A stretch of 64,000 bases of DNA from Nereocystis luetkeana (lineage: Eukaryota > Sar > Phaeophyceae > Laminariales > Laminariaceae). The notes under the pieces are model-generated. The model made no database searches and was not told the DNA's origin. It was given only the letters and a program-made list of their open reading frames with translations. The position numbers were made by a program, and so were the translations under genes. Of this stretch, positions 11,301 to 22,880 are shown piece by piece. Each line of letters starts with the position of its first letter. Position 1 is the stretch's first letter. The DNA lies in NCBI GenBank assembly GCA_031213475.1, contig JARUPZ010000005.1, positions 6,010,988 to 6,074,987 on the forward strand, given 5' to 3'.

Positions 11301-12985
11301 GCCAAGCCGAGAGGTAAAAATCGACGGGGATCAAACGAAGACGGCACGAGCAAACGTGGGCCGACGGAGGATGATAAAAGAACCGCGCATACGCGTCATA
11401 CATCCGCTCCTGCTAGGAGAGTCAACGTCTTTCGCACCGTGTAGGCAGTTTGTGTTGTCTCACCACAGTTGCTGCAGGCAGGCTTCTCCCTTCTGCTGCT
11501 GCTGCTGTATGCAGTTGAGTTGTCTTTGCTCGGGGCAACGTCTTCGCGCCGAAACTCATCATCATCATCGCCACGGGCCACCAACAACGCGGTGTAGCGA
11601 GCGTCGCTCCTCATCCTCTCTATACGGGGGGTGAAGTCGGTTCATTAAATAATAAAAATTGCGGCGGGTTTTCGATACGTCACGGCAAAGTACGATATCG
11701 ACCAACAACGCGGCGGGACACACAGATACTTTCTCGTGTCAAGCGTGCACGATTGTGTTTGTACAGCAGTGTGCTGCGGTAGAAGGAGATAGGGAGGATG
11801 ATTTGGAAATTGGGTGTTGTTGCAGAGCTTATAGAGGAAGGTACTGCTTTGTTGTCTGCAGTAGTAGTCCACAGCGCGGCGTATGTAGTGTACAAAAGAC
11901 GACAGAGAGGATTGCGTGAACCCCTCGGTGGCTTGAAAAACTTTTATTTCGATGGACCTCGGGTGAAGCGGCGGTAGATGACGAGGACCGGATGCTCAAA
12001 GCGCAGGAGGGCAGGAACACATGCTTGTTTCGAATAGGACGTCGCAAAGGACAAGATCTTGGACGTTGCACGAAGGCAGCTTTCAAAAGGTAATTTCGGA
12101 GTATGTGAGAGATACATTCTTTTTTACGTTGTTGCACCAAGGGAGCTTTTACAAAAGTTGATTTTGAAGCACGTGAGGTATATATTTTTTAAACAAGTTG
12201 GCATTAGAGGCAATACTATGATGAATTTATAAATTGGGCATCACGATGTCTATATATAATCAATAGATATGATTTTTCGTTGTCTGTCCCCTAAAACCCA
12301 ACTAACAACGCTCTTCAGCTATAACGACAACAAAGAGAAACCCTCGATCAACATCGACAACCAAAACCGAAGAAGGCGAAAGCCGTTCCAGGGGAGGGTA
12401 TAAGATTCTCTCGTCCCGTGCAACCCACGACAGATAGTGCAGACTAATCTACTCTCTGCGTCAATAAAGCTAAAGAAAAAAAAAAAGTATGATTCTCCAC
12501 AGAGCTCCTCAGCAACAATGACAAAAAAAGACAAACTATCGATCAAAACGCAGCAAGCAGCAGTACTTTCGTCGGGAAGGACAGCTGAAGCCCCAGAAAC
12601 ATAAGCGGGCGTAGTCTGGCAGGTTACAACAGAACCGTCGTCTCATCCAATCTGATGAATACTTGAGCATCGAACGAAGCAAAACCCTCAACCCCCTAAA
12701 CGTATTTGATGAATGTCAGACAGAGCACCAACACACCAAAAGAAAAAATACACTACGAAACACACAAAATATGCTAGTTCTTCTATTGTGCATGGTTTGC
12801 CCCCAAAACGGGACTGACTGCAGTAGTACTAAAAAAAGGGTTACATTCTCCGCCCAAAAAAAAACACACAGACAGAAAAAGAGATCATCAAAGAAATAAC
12901 ATATCACCAGCTTTAGTGTAACGTTGCTGCTGCACTGCAGGCATTGTGAATGCACACCAGGCAGTGTTCTTTTTTATAATTGACA
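11301..12985. other. No gene seen
   Basis: Frames up to 103 codons on both strands carry no motifs. Two loosely similar AAAG-rich segments lie at 12325-12420 and 12480-12560. I see no element ends or RNA genes. Confidence 0.35.
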
Positions 12986-12988
12986 ATA

Positions 12989-13724
12989 GTAGTGGGAGGG
13001 GGGGGGGGGGGGAAGGGCCTGGTCTATGCGCGACCGCGGATTTATAGGTTATACACGACGCATCGCAGAAGGGAGCAAAAAAAATAAGGGCGAACATCAA
13101 TAATAATGGAATGAAGAAAATATTGAAAAAACAATGCAGAAAGCAGGGGATAATCGACTGAAGATTACTAAGATCACGCTGCAGTAGAAATTACTATAAA
13201 TACATACCAGTGCATAGTATATACTTACATACATACGTGCTTGATAATACAGCAGCGGTAGTAATGCACACTATTAATAGGCAGTTTTCCTTTTTATGCT
13301 TGACAATTATAGTGGGGGGGGGAGAAGAGTCTGATCTATAACCGACCGCGGAAATATTGAAAATGCAATGCCGAAAGCACGGGAACATAATCTGAATTAA
13401 GATCGCGCTGCGGCAGAAGTTACTATAAACACATACCAGGTACGTACAAGCTTGATAATACAGCAGCGGTAGTAATGCACACTATTAATAGTCAGTGTTC
13501 CTTGACAGTGGGGGGGGGAAGAGGGCCTGGTGTATGACTGACCGCGGCTTTAGGTTATACGTATATACAACGCATCGCAGAAGGGAGCAAAAAAATAAGG
13601 GCCAACATGAATAATGGGATGAAAAAAATATTGAAAAACAATGCTGAAAGAAGGGGATAACAATGTGAAGATTAATATCACGCTGCAGTAGGAATTACTA
13701 TAAATACATACATGCTTGATAATA
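12989..13724 (+). repeat. Three-unit tandem array, poly-G initiated, unit about 200-320 bp
   Basis: Units start at poly-G tracts near 12991, 13312 and 13507. Shared landmarks are 'gaccgcgg', 'cgcatcgcagaagggagcaaaaaa', 'caatgc.gaaag', 'cgctgc.g.agaa.ttactataaa' and 'cttgataatac'. Unit 2 lacks the 'ttataggttatac...aataatgg' segment present in units 1 and 3. The segment just before 'cttgataatac' differs between units by TA-anchored inserts, discussed among the findings. Confidence 0.85.
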
Positions 13725-14013
13725 CACCACGCCACACGACTCCTTCAATAAGGCTTATCAATCAAAGAAAGGAGGGGAGAAATAAAAATAATGAAAATCA
13801 CATAGGGTCAGCGCAAGAAAGAAAAACAAAACAAAAACAAGACAAAGGGAGACCACGTTCGAGCCAGCTGCACCAGTTGGTGGCACGAGTAGTATAGGCA
13901 TGTTCTACTTCCTAGTCTGCCGGGTTCCTTGCTACTCTGTCTGCCATCTCCTTCCTACTTTCGTCCACCGCAGTTTCCCTTCTACTCCTCTTGTCCCCTC
14001 CCCCCTCCGCGTT

Positions 14014-14631
14014 CCCTTGGTAAGGGTTTTCTGCCACTCGTCCTGTTGCCCCCCCTCCCCCCATTCCCTCCGACACCACCCACGGCGGATGCGTGTCGCT
14101 ATCTACTCAGCTCAGCCTCAGTCTCGTGCCACCTCACCATGAACAGTTCGGTTGCTTCAAGGATCCTCCGGAACCACTTCCCCGGCTTTTATCTGCAGTG
14201 GACCACAGCACGGTCTCAACTCTGAACACCAAGGGGGCAAGTTCCGTTGACCCTTCGGTGGCTCGGAACTCCCTAAGGTCTTCGACTATGCATCTATGCC
14301 AAGCCCCCCCCCTCTCCGCGTTCCCTCGGTAAGGGTTTTCTGCCACTCCTCTTGTTGCCCCCCCTCCCCCCATCCCCTTCGACACCACCCACGGCGGATG
14401 CGTGTCGCTATCTACTCAGCTCAGCCTCAGTCTCGTGCCACCTCACCATGAACAGTTCGGTTGCTTCAAGGATCCTCCGGAACCACTTCCCCGGCTTTTA
14501 TCTGCAGTGGACCACAGCACGGTCTCAACTCTGAACACCAAGGGGGCAAGTTCCGTTGACCCTTCGGTGGCTCGGAACTCCCTAAGGTCTTCGACTATGC
14601 ATCTATGCCAAGCCCCCCCCCTCTCCGCGTT
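14014..14631 (-). repeat. 309 bp segment repeated in tandem within LINE copy 1
   Basis: The phrase 'gtaagggttttctg.cact' occurs at 14020, 14329 and 14638, a constant period of 309 bp. The first two units are nearly identical and the third, which continues into the LINE body, is more diverged. The segment covers the C-terminal coding end of the LINE protein. Confidence 0.9.
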
Positions 14632-14821
14632 CCAAAAGTAAGGGTTTTCTGTCACTCCTCTTGTTGCCCCCCCTCCCCCCATCCCCTTCGACACCACCCA
14701 CGGTGGATGCGCGGTGCTGTCTACTCAGCTCAATCTCAGCCTCGTGCCACCTCACCATGAACCGTTCGGCTGCTTCAAGGATCCCCCGGTACCACGTCCC
14801 GGCCTTTTTTACTGCAGTGGA

Positions 14822-15487
14822 CTACAGCGCGGTCTCAACTCCAAACACCAAGGGGGCAACTTCCGTTGACCCTTCGGTGGCTCGGAACTCCCTAAGGTCT
14901 TCGAGTGTGCATCTATCCTTAGGCTTAAACTGTCCGCCAGGTCGCGGGTTCTCCCCACCAGTCATCATCCCGAACATTACCCGACTGGGTAATCGCTCCT
15001 TGTTATGCCGTGCCACGCCCCCCGCGAAGAAGAGCCGCCGTTTACGAGTGGCCGTTTCGATGCTCTCGCAACGTGACATCTTGAGAGCCTTCGCGTACGA
15101 GAGGGTGGTATGGTCAGTACGAAGTCGGCGCTGGAAGCCAATGACTCGCAACAGGACAAGGTGGTGAGCCGTTCGAAGCTTGGCGAAGCGTTTTGCTCTG
15201 AGGGTCCACGTCACACACCCGTACAGCAGGGTCTCAATCACCTCGGCTTTCATCATTCCGACTTTAAGGCCAAGGGGGGCGGTCGTCCTATCATACAACT
15301 CCGGGCCATGAACCGTTTGAGGCATGCTCGCATGAGACGGATCCGTCGGTCGAATTCGAGCGAGAGGTCAGCGTTTTCGAGGATAAGGCCACCTAGGTAT
15401 AAGAACTGGGCCGTCTGCTTATACTTCTGGCGTGCTGCTTCGATGACGAGCGGTGGTGCGAGGGTTGTCTGGTCTGGTGTTTGTAGA
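14822..15487 (-). pseudogene. LINE ORF2 C-terminal region (after the reverse transcriptase), copy 1
   Basis: The minus frame 14822-15325 continues the family protein after RT motif E. It contains [41 protein letters not shown] and [22 protein letters not shown], then an EDLREFRATEGST segment. This region corresponds to the conserved post-RT segment of LINE ORF2 proteins ('LLYG.eTW', 'RR.R..GHvaRm...RLP'). Unlike copies 2 and 3 it runs without the 7 bp insertion in the 'SIET' region, so it keeps frame there. Residues upstream of 15325 are out of frame. Confidence 0.8.
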
Positions 15488-16198
15488 AACCTGGGCTGGG
15501 TGATCGATCGGTCGTTTACCCCTACAATAATAGCTCAGTAGCTCAGTGATAATTGGCCGTGCGAGGATAGCCAGAATGTTTTGGAGGTTTGTTTCTTGAC
15601 TCGTTTATGGCATCACACACTGATTACGGTTTTGGCTCTTCGCAGCTGTTGCGTTTGGTGCTGTAGTGGTTGAATGATCTGATAGCTGTGCGGCAACGTT
15701 TCCGCTCCATTTTTGCGAGATCGTCCTGAGTGTTTTACTCTTGGCTTTCAACATTTTCGCCACTGCTGTTTTGCCGCTGCTGCTGCTGTGGTCTGTGCCT
15801 GTAACCACAGCATAACTCAGTGTGATGTCCTGCTCTGTTTTGTGCTTTGTTGCTGTCGCCAGCACTTCTACCGTTATGTTTTACATGGGATCACCATCAT
15901 ATACACACGTAAGCCCCCAGAGCTAAAACGCAAACCGACGTGTCCTACGTACACGAACCGACTAAAAAAATGTATGCCGTGGTACACGAGTGTTCAGACA
16001 GGTTGATTGCGTCACCTTTGATATTGTTCTATAATCGTAGCTGCAAGAAGTACAAATTTCAGACCGAATCATAGATCAATGTTTATTCGTACCACTAATA
16101 AGTGGTAATTCCATAAATTGTGGATCACCATATAATTTCGGGAATACCGATGCCTGATTTAGGTGCCACCTCGAGCCATATCAAATACAATCCAAGCA
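15488..16198. other. No gene seen
   Basis: An 86-codon minus frame (15605-15865), rich in Ala/Ser/Thr/Lys, and a 97-codon plus frame overlap. Neither has a known motif. No repeat copy from elsewhere in the window was noticed here. Confidence 0.3.
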
Positions 16199-16242
16199 TC
16201 ACAGCAGCAGCAGCAGCAGCGACTACAGCAGCAGCTCATCCC
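16199..16242 (+). repeat. (CAG)n microsatellite, interrupted
   Basis: Two CAG tracts are separated by 'cgacta'. It lies outside any supported gene. Confidence 0.8.
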
Positions 16243-16729
16243 TCGGAAAAATTACTCACACAGTTAGAGCCGTCCCATACAAAAAAATAACAGTTTAATT
16301 AATATTTGTAAAATGAAAAGATTTCAACATGTTGCGAAGTCATATTGCCCTCCCGTATCCGGGTTATATATTAATTGTATCAGTGCGCAGAATGATTATG
16401 TAAATTGTCCTGCTGACCCGTGTAGCATCCAGAGGGGAGTCACTCGCCTATACCCTTGACAACGAAATACATAAAGAATACGCGCGAGAACGGCATATCA
16501 TACAATTAGTAAATTCAGTAACAATGGGATATACACGAGACGTATTACGCAGCTTGCAAAGTTGAGTATCAACTATTTAATCAGTCGAACTCACAGCTGG
16601 CATAGTTCATCCTTTTATAAAATATTCCACGAATCCGAAGGGAAATATTGTAATTTGCTCGCAGGTTTTGTTTTTGTGCTATTTAATAACGATATTACTC
16701 TACAAAATATTATCACTCCCCAGGCGCAA

Positions 16730-17045
16730 GAGGCAGCTAGATGCCGCTATCTACCGAACCATCCCCACCAAGACTCGCGGCAAGGCCAAGAGGTCTTTCG
16801 TCCTGCTGTCGGGTCGGCCCCTCCGACGCCGCTGCCGCCGCCGCTGCGGTCGGCCGCCTCTCGTGCTGCTGCTGTGGTTGGAGACCAACCCCATCCAACG
16901 AGAAGGGACTATCTTGCACCAGGCGAAGGTAAGAACTACCTGGGACACAGCGAGTAGTTGTCGAATACCAATCGTGGACCACATCGCGGAGCAGATTCAA
17001 TCGTTCGCCGGTGTTCTTGTGGTCATTCACCGTGGCACCATGCAA
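16730..17045 (+). repeat. Left inverted arm of a 1.5 kb inverted-repeat block
   Basis: This arm aligns with the reverse complement of 17942-18262 from 'gaggcagctagatgccg' to 'ttcgccggtgttcttgt'. The minus-strand translation is conserved between the arms (DxKNTGERLxLLR, then WYST, RLVQDS, DGVGLQP). Differences fall largely at codon third positions or give similar residues, suggesting descent from a coding sequence. The middle is GCC-rich. I do not recognise the protein. Confidence 0.75.
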
Positions 17046-17284
17046 GGTTTTTCGCACGCTGGTGGGATTCAGTTTCTGGACATTGATGGTGACATGTAGA
17101 GCTCCTATTGACGTCGCCGACAGCAAGTCCTGGCGGCATAGAACCGCAGCGAACGTTTATGGTACTACCCCTCACCCCCATGCCCTTAACTCCGCACAAG
17201 GGGGGATGCTCGTATCGCGTATTAATAGTGTGTATACGAAGTATATAGTAAGGCACGCACGAGGTAAGTTGCATAGTAAACTTA

Positions 17285-17950
17285 CTGTCGTCTCTGGAAG
17301 AGGCCACACCAGAAAACATATCAATTCAATGACGCCGCCATCCATGTGCAATGCCGCCTCACAAGCGGTTCTTGGTAGGATGCACCTCCTTTGAACGACT
17401 CGACCAGCACCGTGCGACGCGTCGCTTTTGGTGCAAGCAATGTCTGCCTGGTTGGTGAAGAGCTGATGTGCTCCGTCCCGGCATTGTAAGGATGCGAGGG
17501 TCTATGCCCATAAGACTGCGGCCATGCATGACAACAGCCCACCCCCCCGTGCCCCGGCTTTGGCTCCTGCAGCTTCGCGAAACCGGATGCCAGGCCTCGC
17601 GTTCGGTATCGGCCAGCATCTACTCAAAGCGCGAAAATGAACCCAATAGTTTTGTCGGAAAATGTCGAAGCTTTGTTACATCACGACTTTCGATTTTTCG
17701 TATGATCATAAGACTGCGGCCGGCTGCCTTTAGGGCTGCGCCCGTGGTTGGCAGCCCACCTAACCCAACGATAAGAACCTGCCTTTCGCCAGCCGAAGGT
17801 AATACCTAGCTCTTGTTTTGGCGGGAAACATGAACGCCCCGAGCAGCGGGGGGGGTTGCGTCCTGCTGTACAAATAGTTCCTGCACGGCCTCGACCTTAA
17901 CGTTGTGCCTGACGCTGCCGCCTACTGCTTGCAACAGCGTATATGGCTGA
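17285..17950 (+). repeat. Dispersed repeat family A, copy 2
   Basis: 17285-17703 matches window positions 1-385 and 56802-57060, and 17713-17946 matches 1720-1990. The two blocks, 1.3 kb apart in copy 1, are joined here near 17703. The copy sits between the two inverted arms, filling the space between them. Confidence 0.8.
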
Positions 17951-18262
17951 CGACAAGAACACCGGCGAACGATTGAAACTGCTCCGCAATGTTATCAACG
18001 ATTGGTATTCGACAACTGCGCGCTGTGACCCAGGTATTTTTCACATCCGCCTGGTGCAGGATAGTTTCTTCTCGTCGGACGGGGTTGGCCTCCAACCACA
18101 GCCGCAGCACGAGAGGCGGCCGACCGCGGCGGCGGCGGCGGCGGAGAGACCGACCCGACCGCAGGACGAAAGACCTCTTGGCCTTGCCGCGAGTCTTGGT
18201 GGGGACGGTCCGGTAGATATATCGGCATCTAGCTGCCTCCGGCGCCGGGGGGATATAATTAA
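17942..18262 (-). repeat. Right inverted arm of the 1.5 kb block
   Basis: Reverse complement of 16730-17045. Here the coding-like strand is plus: ADDKNTGERLKLLRN near the start, then WYSTT, RLVQDS and DGVGLQP, running into an Ala tract encoded by (GGC)n. A frame of 146 codons (17943-18383) stays open across it. It could be a terminal inverted repeat of a larger transposon or a local inverted duplication of a gene fragment. Confidence 0.75.
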
Positions 18263-18499
18263 TTTGTGGAGAAATATCGTCACTAAATTCGTAGCACAAA
18301 AAAAACAACCTTTGAGTACAGAGTTAAACATCAAGAGAACAAGATTTCTCTTCGGATTCGTGTTAGAACAATACGAAGGGTGACGCAAGCAACCTGTCTG
18401 AATACTCGTGTACCACGGTATATTGTTTTTGTATTCGGTTCATGGAAGACACGGTTGACGTTCTAGCTCTCGGGACTTGTGTACATATTGGTGATACAA

Positions 18500-19320
18500 T
18501 TGTTAGATCCCGTACAAAACACCCCGTTGGATCTCGTAGTCGTTGAATCCCGCCCCGGGGAATCCCGCGGTGGCCATATCCCATACAGTACCATGGGATC
18601 CCGGAATACCTGATCTCCGCGGGACAAGGTCCCCGAGTCGAGCAGGCGTCGCAAGCAATGCCCTCAGGAAAAAAAATCAGTTCATTCCTCGGGATAGTCC
18701 GGCGCTTTTGTGCAGGACTCCGGATTGTCGCGTGGTCCCGTGATAAATGTGATCCCACTCCCGCACGAACGAGTACCTTGCAGATACTCATATCCTGTCC
18801 CGGCGACGAAAGGAAAAGTGTTTATCCAGGTCCCGCAAAAATCGAGTCCCGCGCCAATACCTCTATATCCCGTTCCCGCAACACAAACACGTCCCGCAAA
18901 ATAGATGGTGTCCCGAACCCCGTGAACAGAGTAACGTCAGTTCCTGCCGATACGTAAACGCGAAGCTCCCTCCGCAGAAAGGTGGAGTATTCGAGGGTAG
19001 GTACGGTCAAGCGTCAGGTTTCGGGCTCGATTATCGTGACTTCCTGCTTTTTTCCTCTTTCTTTCCCCTTTTCGTTATTTCAAACAAAAAGAAACACGAG
19101 TAGCGCCGGCGTCGTGGTCGCCGAACACAGTGTACCGAGAATTGACTTTGCGTCCAGCACTATTACAAATGTTTGAGTAGGGTGGTGTTTGGATGCCGCA
19201 CGCACAAATCCCGTGTAGTACCACGGCAGCCGGATCCCGCACAAGCAATCTCGTGTAGCCCCGTCGTGGCTTGATCTCGTCCCGGGGGCAATGCGATGAC
19301 TAGCTCCCGCACAAACAGTG
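18500..19320. repeat. Degenerate TCCCGCACAA-rich sequence
   Basis: Variants of 'atcccgcacaa', 'gtcccgcaaaa' and 'gatcccg' recur more than ten times without fixed spacing (for example near 18508, 18548, 18598, 18752, 18830, 18893, 19208, 19233 and 19306). It resembles an old, scrambled satellite. Open frames across it follow the repeat and are not called. Confidence 0.55.
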
Positions 19321-20940
19321 GCGTCTAGGTAGTCTGTTCCCCAAATCGTGGGAGGGGGGGCAGTTGAAAATGGCGACATATATCTTTGTACCAGGTACCC
19401 GTAGGCTAGGCTATACCAGTACCGGAATACTATTGCACACACAGAAACAGGTTTGATCATTGATAGCGCTTTTGCTTTTCCGCCATTTTTAGTCATGGGC
19501 GGGAAGGGCTAGGAATTTCCATGTTTCATGAGAGACACGTCACCACAACAACTATAGAGGAAACAGGGATACCTTGACATCTTGACGGAATCCTCACATC
19601 GGCGTGTGTGCACGGCTCCTGAGTTAGATCAGGCAGCCCGCCGCAGAGGTAACACTTCAGCCGGTATCACCGGCTGATTTTTGTTCAAGCTTCAGCTCTC
19701 GGAAGAGCCTATGAAAGAAAATGGCGCTCAAGGCCAGAGTCGATCATCGGTCTTGTTCAACAGGACAGGATGGGGAGGAGAAGGAGAAGAGAAGAGAAGT
19801 GAACGAGTGTGCACAATCGATCGGTGACGGAGCTCTCAAGTCTCAAGACCCCCTGCATGCGGTGTAATCTAAACCTCATACTAAAAACCGCGGCTGAACT
19901 CGAAACGGTATTTCGGGGTTCTGCCGCATCTAATCCGAGATAACTGGTCCAACGGAGTTCCATTGCATACAAGTGAATCGATGTTGGACAAACCACACTG
20001 CTTGTACTACTGTAGCACTTTGTACTGCTGTTGTTGCCCATTTGCTATAGAGACCATATTATCGATCAGCGACTCGGTATAGACGACTGTCTACTGCTGG
20101 GTAGCATGGTAGTTATCCTTAACACGACCCCTCGATGGAGGTGACATAGTCAAACTTGCTGCAATCAACTATTGACTTGGATTACCCGATATCTAGGTGC
20201 TAATGTGTTCTTGCCTAATTTTTACTGCAAGTGTCGAAACTAACTTCGTTGTATCTTTTCGAAAGTTTCAACTCTCGTCACTTGATCGATGTTCTTCTCT
20301 GTACTACTTGTCTGAATATATTTTACGTGTGCATCCGTTGCTATGTCGCAAGAAAAGTCCATTACTATTTTGCGGCGTCGCAACAACATCGACCGTTCCT
20401 GCTTCGCTTATGATGGATGGCCAAAACCTTCAACAGCTAACGCAACAATACGCATAACTTGGATATAGCAAAGCTTGCCTCTGTTGTGACAGGTTTGAAG
20501 CATGAACGAGCATGCAAACCGCAAAAGTATCACACAGACTTTGGGACCCGCGCGGGTCTCTCTATACATATACCAGACAGACATAGTCGGCACGATATGA
20601 CTTCGTACGCTAACTACTACGCGCCGTTACTGGTAGGTTGTTGCTTCTGGAAGGATACTAGTCGAACAGCATTGTACTTATCGTGTTTTGCTTCCAAGAC
20701 ATGATATACACTACCACGCCTTTGTACTGCCCGAACGTCGATTGCACAGTGGAATGCAGGTTTATGTTGGGGGGAGACAAGACGTATTTCTGCAAAAAAA
20801 ACTCACAACAGAATCTCAAGAATAAACAACATTCAATGACCAGTTTGTTGGCCACGAAAATAACTACGTAGCAGCCGACCACGTTTCTGCAGCCCCTCCG
20901 TACAAAGAAGATACGTGGTGCTACTGCGACGAGGTAAGCA
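19321..20940. other. No gene seen
   Basis: Several frames of 60-94 codons occur on both strands, with no motif and no clear splice structure. I find no copy of the window's repeat families. Confidence 0.35.
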
Positions 20941-21400
20941 AATCTCGCCGCTAAGTGGATGCAACGCCGCGATGAAGATGGCCCTCCCAGCGATTCAGAT
21001 GGTGTCCGGTTACCCCAGAAGCGATTTTCCAGCAGCCCTAAAGTGATTCAGAAGATGTCCTTCAGCAGCCCCAAACGAGTGATGATAATGCGGCGATTCC
21101 AGAAGACGCTCTCCCGCGGTAGTTCTACTAGACAGATGATACTGAGGCCCGACCCCGAAATGATACCTCGGCGACCCCACGATTATGTTGTTAGTGAGGT
21201 GACTCCGGAATACCAAGCAGTGTCATCGAATATTGCTGTAGCGATTCCGAAGTTGTCTGTTCGGCAATCCCTAGCGCTTTTTTGCAGCGATGCCATGAAA
21301 CGCCTTTCCGGCGACCCCGTGTTGGAAAGGCAACCTCCATTCTGTCTGACGATCCCTGTTGTCTTTTTGCAAGTTAAAATGCAAAGCCCGTGTCAAAATC
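20941..21400 (+). other. Acidic/serine repeat-like segment, possible retroelement linker
   Basis: Plus-strand 'gcgattc' motifs recur with imperfect spacing ('agcgattcagatggtgtcc', 'gtgattcagaagatgtcc', 'gcgattccagaagacgc'). Translated across frame changes they give SDSDGV, SDSEDV and IPEDA blocks. Ty1/copia polyproteins often have such Asp/Ser-rich linkers between integrase and RT, but no flanking domain is found, so this is a guess. Confidence 0.2.
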
Positions 21401-21730
21401 GTCGTCAATGTTAACAAACGGAATATTTTTGGTGTCATCGGGGCGGGGTTGGGCTCCCATCGCAGCAGCCGTGTGCTTACTGCTCGCTTGTGGTCGCGAA
21501 ACCCTTTCCGCGTAGCACTCGGCATCGTTGTGCGTGGTCGTCTTGTGCGCAGACCACCAATTCTTCCCAGCACTGCCCCCTGATCCAGGTTTCTTCTCCT
21601 GGCCGTGGGCCTTGGCAGGCACGGTACAGCCGTTCCTGTAATGTTCTGCCTTGCCACAGTTGTGGCAGATGGTAGCACTGGGATCAGGTGATGTTGATGC
21701 TGCGGTCATGACCGTGCCGCGTCCAGCAAT
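21374..21730 (-). pseudogene. Retroelement gag CCHC zinc-knuckle segment fused behind a Ty3 integrase
   Basis: The last third of the 326-codon minus frame (21374-22354) holds a perfect CX2CX4HX4C knuckle at residues 230-243 (CHNCGKAEHYRNGC). It is followed by WWSAHKTTTHNDAECYAER, a signature I associate with gag of Ty1/copia-type elements, and an acidic end (DDDFDTGF). The frame is continuous with the integrase C-terminal domain upstream. Gag normally precedes integrase, so this order suggests insertion or recombination of one element's gag behind another's pol. Confidence 0.65.
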
Positions 21731-22880
21731 CTTTCCTGTTTTGTTCCTCGACAACCCGTCCAGGTAGAGGTGACGTACGAAGACTTTGTAGGGGCCCGTC
21801 CAGTCAGGTGAGAGGTTTGCCTTGTGGACCTTGGCGCCTGTGTCAGTCTTCGCGCCCCGGCGGATGGATAGCAGCCGCCGTATTGTACACCCACGCCCAC
21901 CCGCCAACGGCGAGTTTGGGGGCTGGACGCATTGCTTGCAGAGAGCGGAGTTATGGCGGTTCACGCGAGCAACGGTGAGAACGTGGTGCTCGCGGACGAT
22001 GTCGCACACGCGTTTCTGGCGGTCAGTTGCCAAGTCACAGTAGGCTAGGTAGTCGCGGGCCAAACTCTGGAGGCCGACGATTCCAGTACGCTCGATAATC
22101 GTGAGAGGGGGGCGTGGCAGCCGACCCATATGGAACCCGTTGGAAGCCAAACCCATGGCGGTGCTGACAGGTTTTTTGTGCGTAAATTTTAAATGAGGGA
22201 GCTGTGCATCCCACTTGTTTTGGAGCTCGTTGACGGCCATCTCCAGCATCCGATCCGTCGTGTGTTTTACACGTTCCACCCCACCGTTGCCGTTTTGGTG
22301 GTGGGAGCTGATGGAAATTATCTGAACCCCTAGAAGCTGATAAACGGCGTGCAAAAGCTAGCAGAATAACTGGAGGCCGTTGTCCGAGAGGACCTGTGCG
22401 GGCACCCCGAGCGGGGAATATACCGGTTAATGAGAATCTTAGCCGTACCCTCAGCTGTGAACTCAGCCGTTGTGACTGCGGACATGTCGGCTTGGCGGCT
22501 GAAACGATCAGTGAAACGCCAGATGTAGGTATATACTCAAGGTGTTCCAGGGAAAGGGCTAAAGTAGTCGACGCTGACGGTGATGCCGGGCCCTTCTGGC
22601 AATCGCATCGTGATGATGGGCCATCGGACCGTCTGCCGCGATGTCCTCCGTGCTTGACACCTCAAACAGTTGCGTAAACCCCGCTGGGTGCAGATGCTCA
22701 TAACTACCCACCAGTATAAACATTCGAGCACATGCAGGGTACGCGTGGTTCCCAGGTGGCAGGCAGCTGTGGAATGGCAGGCCTGTATGATCTAGTGGCG
22801 CATGAGCAGTGGCACATGAATGCGAATAGGCTCGTCGTTCAACACGCAGACCGTACGACCCACCGCGCGTTGCGTGCAAG
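21731..22880 (-). pseudogene. Ty3/gypsy integrase, broken
   Basis: Reading leftward across frame changes: an HHCC-type zinc-binding region (22700-22830, with CLRCQAR at 22650), the start of the catalytic core (LPEGPGITVSVDYFSPFPG), a large loss of the middle of the core, then the end of the core (HQNGNGGVERVKHTTDRM, with the catalytic Glu of GGVER). A post-core segment follows (HLKF, MGRLPRPPL). The C-terminal motif KANLSPDWTGPYKVF is typical of Ty3 integrases. The first two catalytic Asp residues cannot both be placed, so it is dead. The open frame beginning at 22354 is internal, not a true start. Confidence 0.8.

Larger units (their letters stand above)
13725..15487 (-). mobile_element. LINE, copy 1: 5'-truncated 3' portion with internal triplication
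   Basis: Read on minus, this is the C-terminal coding end and 3' UTR of the same LINE family as copies at 37.6-42.7 kb and 44.9-47.7 kb. Homology stops at 15487, where copy 2 continues into the RT. The 3' limit abuts the tandem array at 13724, so the terminal hairpin and CA tail seen in other copies are missing. A segment of about 309 bp is present three times (14014-14631 and the following unit). Confidence 0.85.

Noticed and set aside
11236-11634. 132-codon frame with CAG-encoded Ala/Gln tract
   Set aside because: Open only through composition. No domain, no splice support, and an overlapping minus frame of similar quality.
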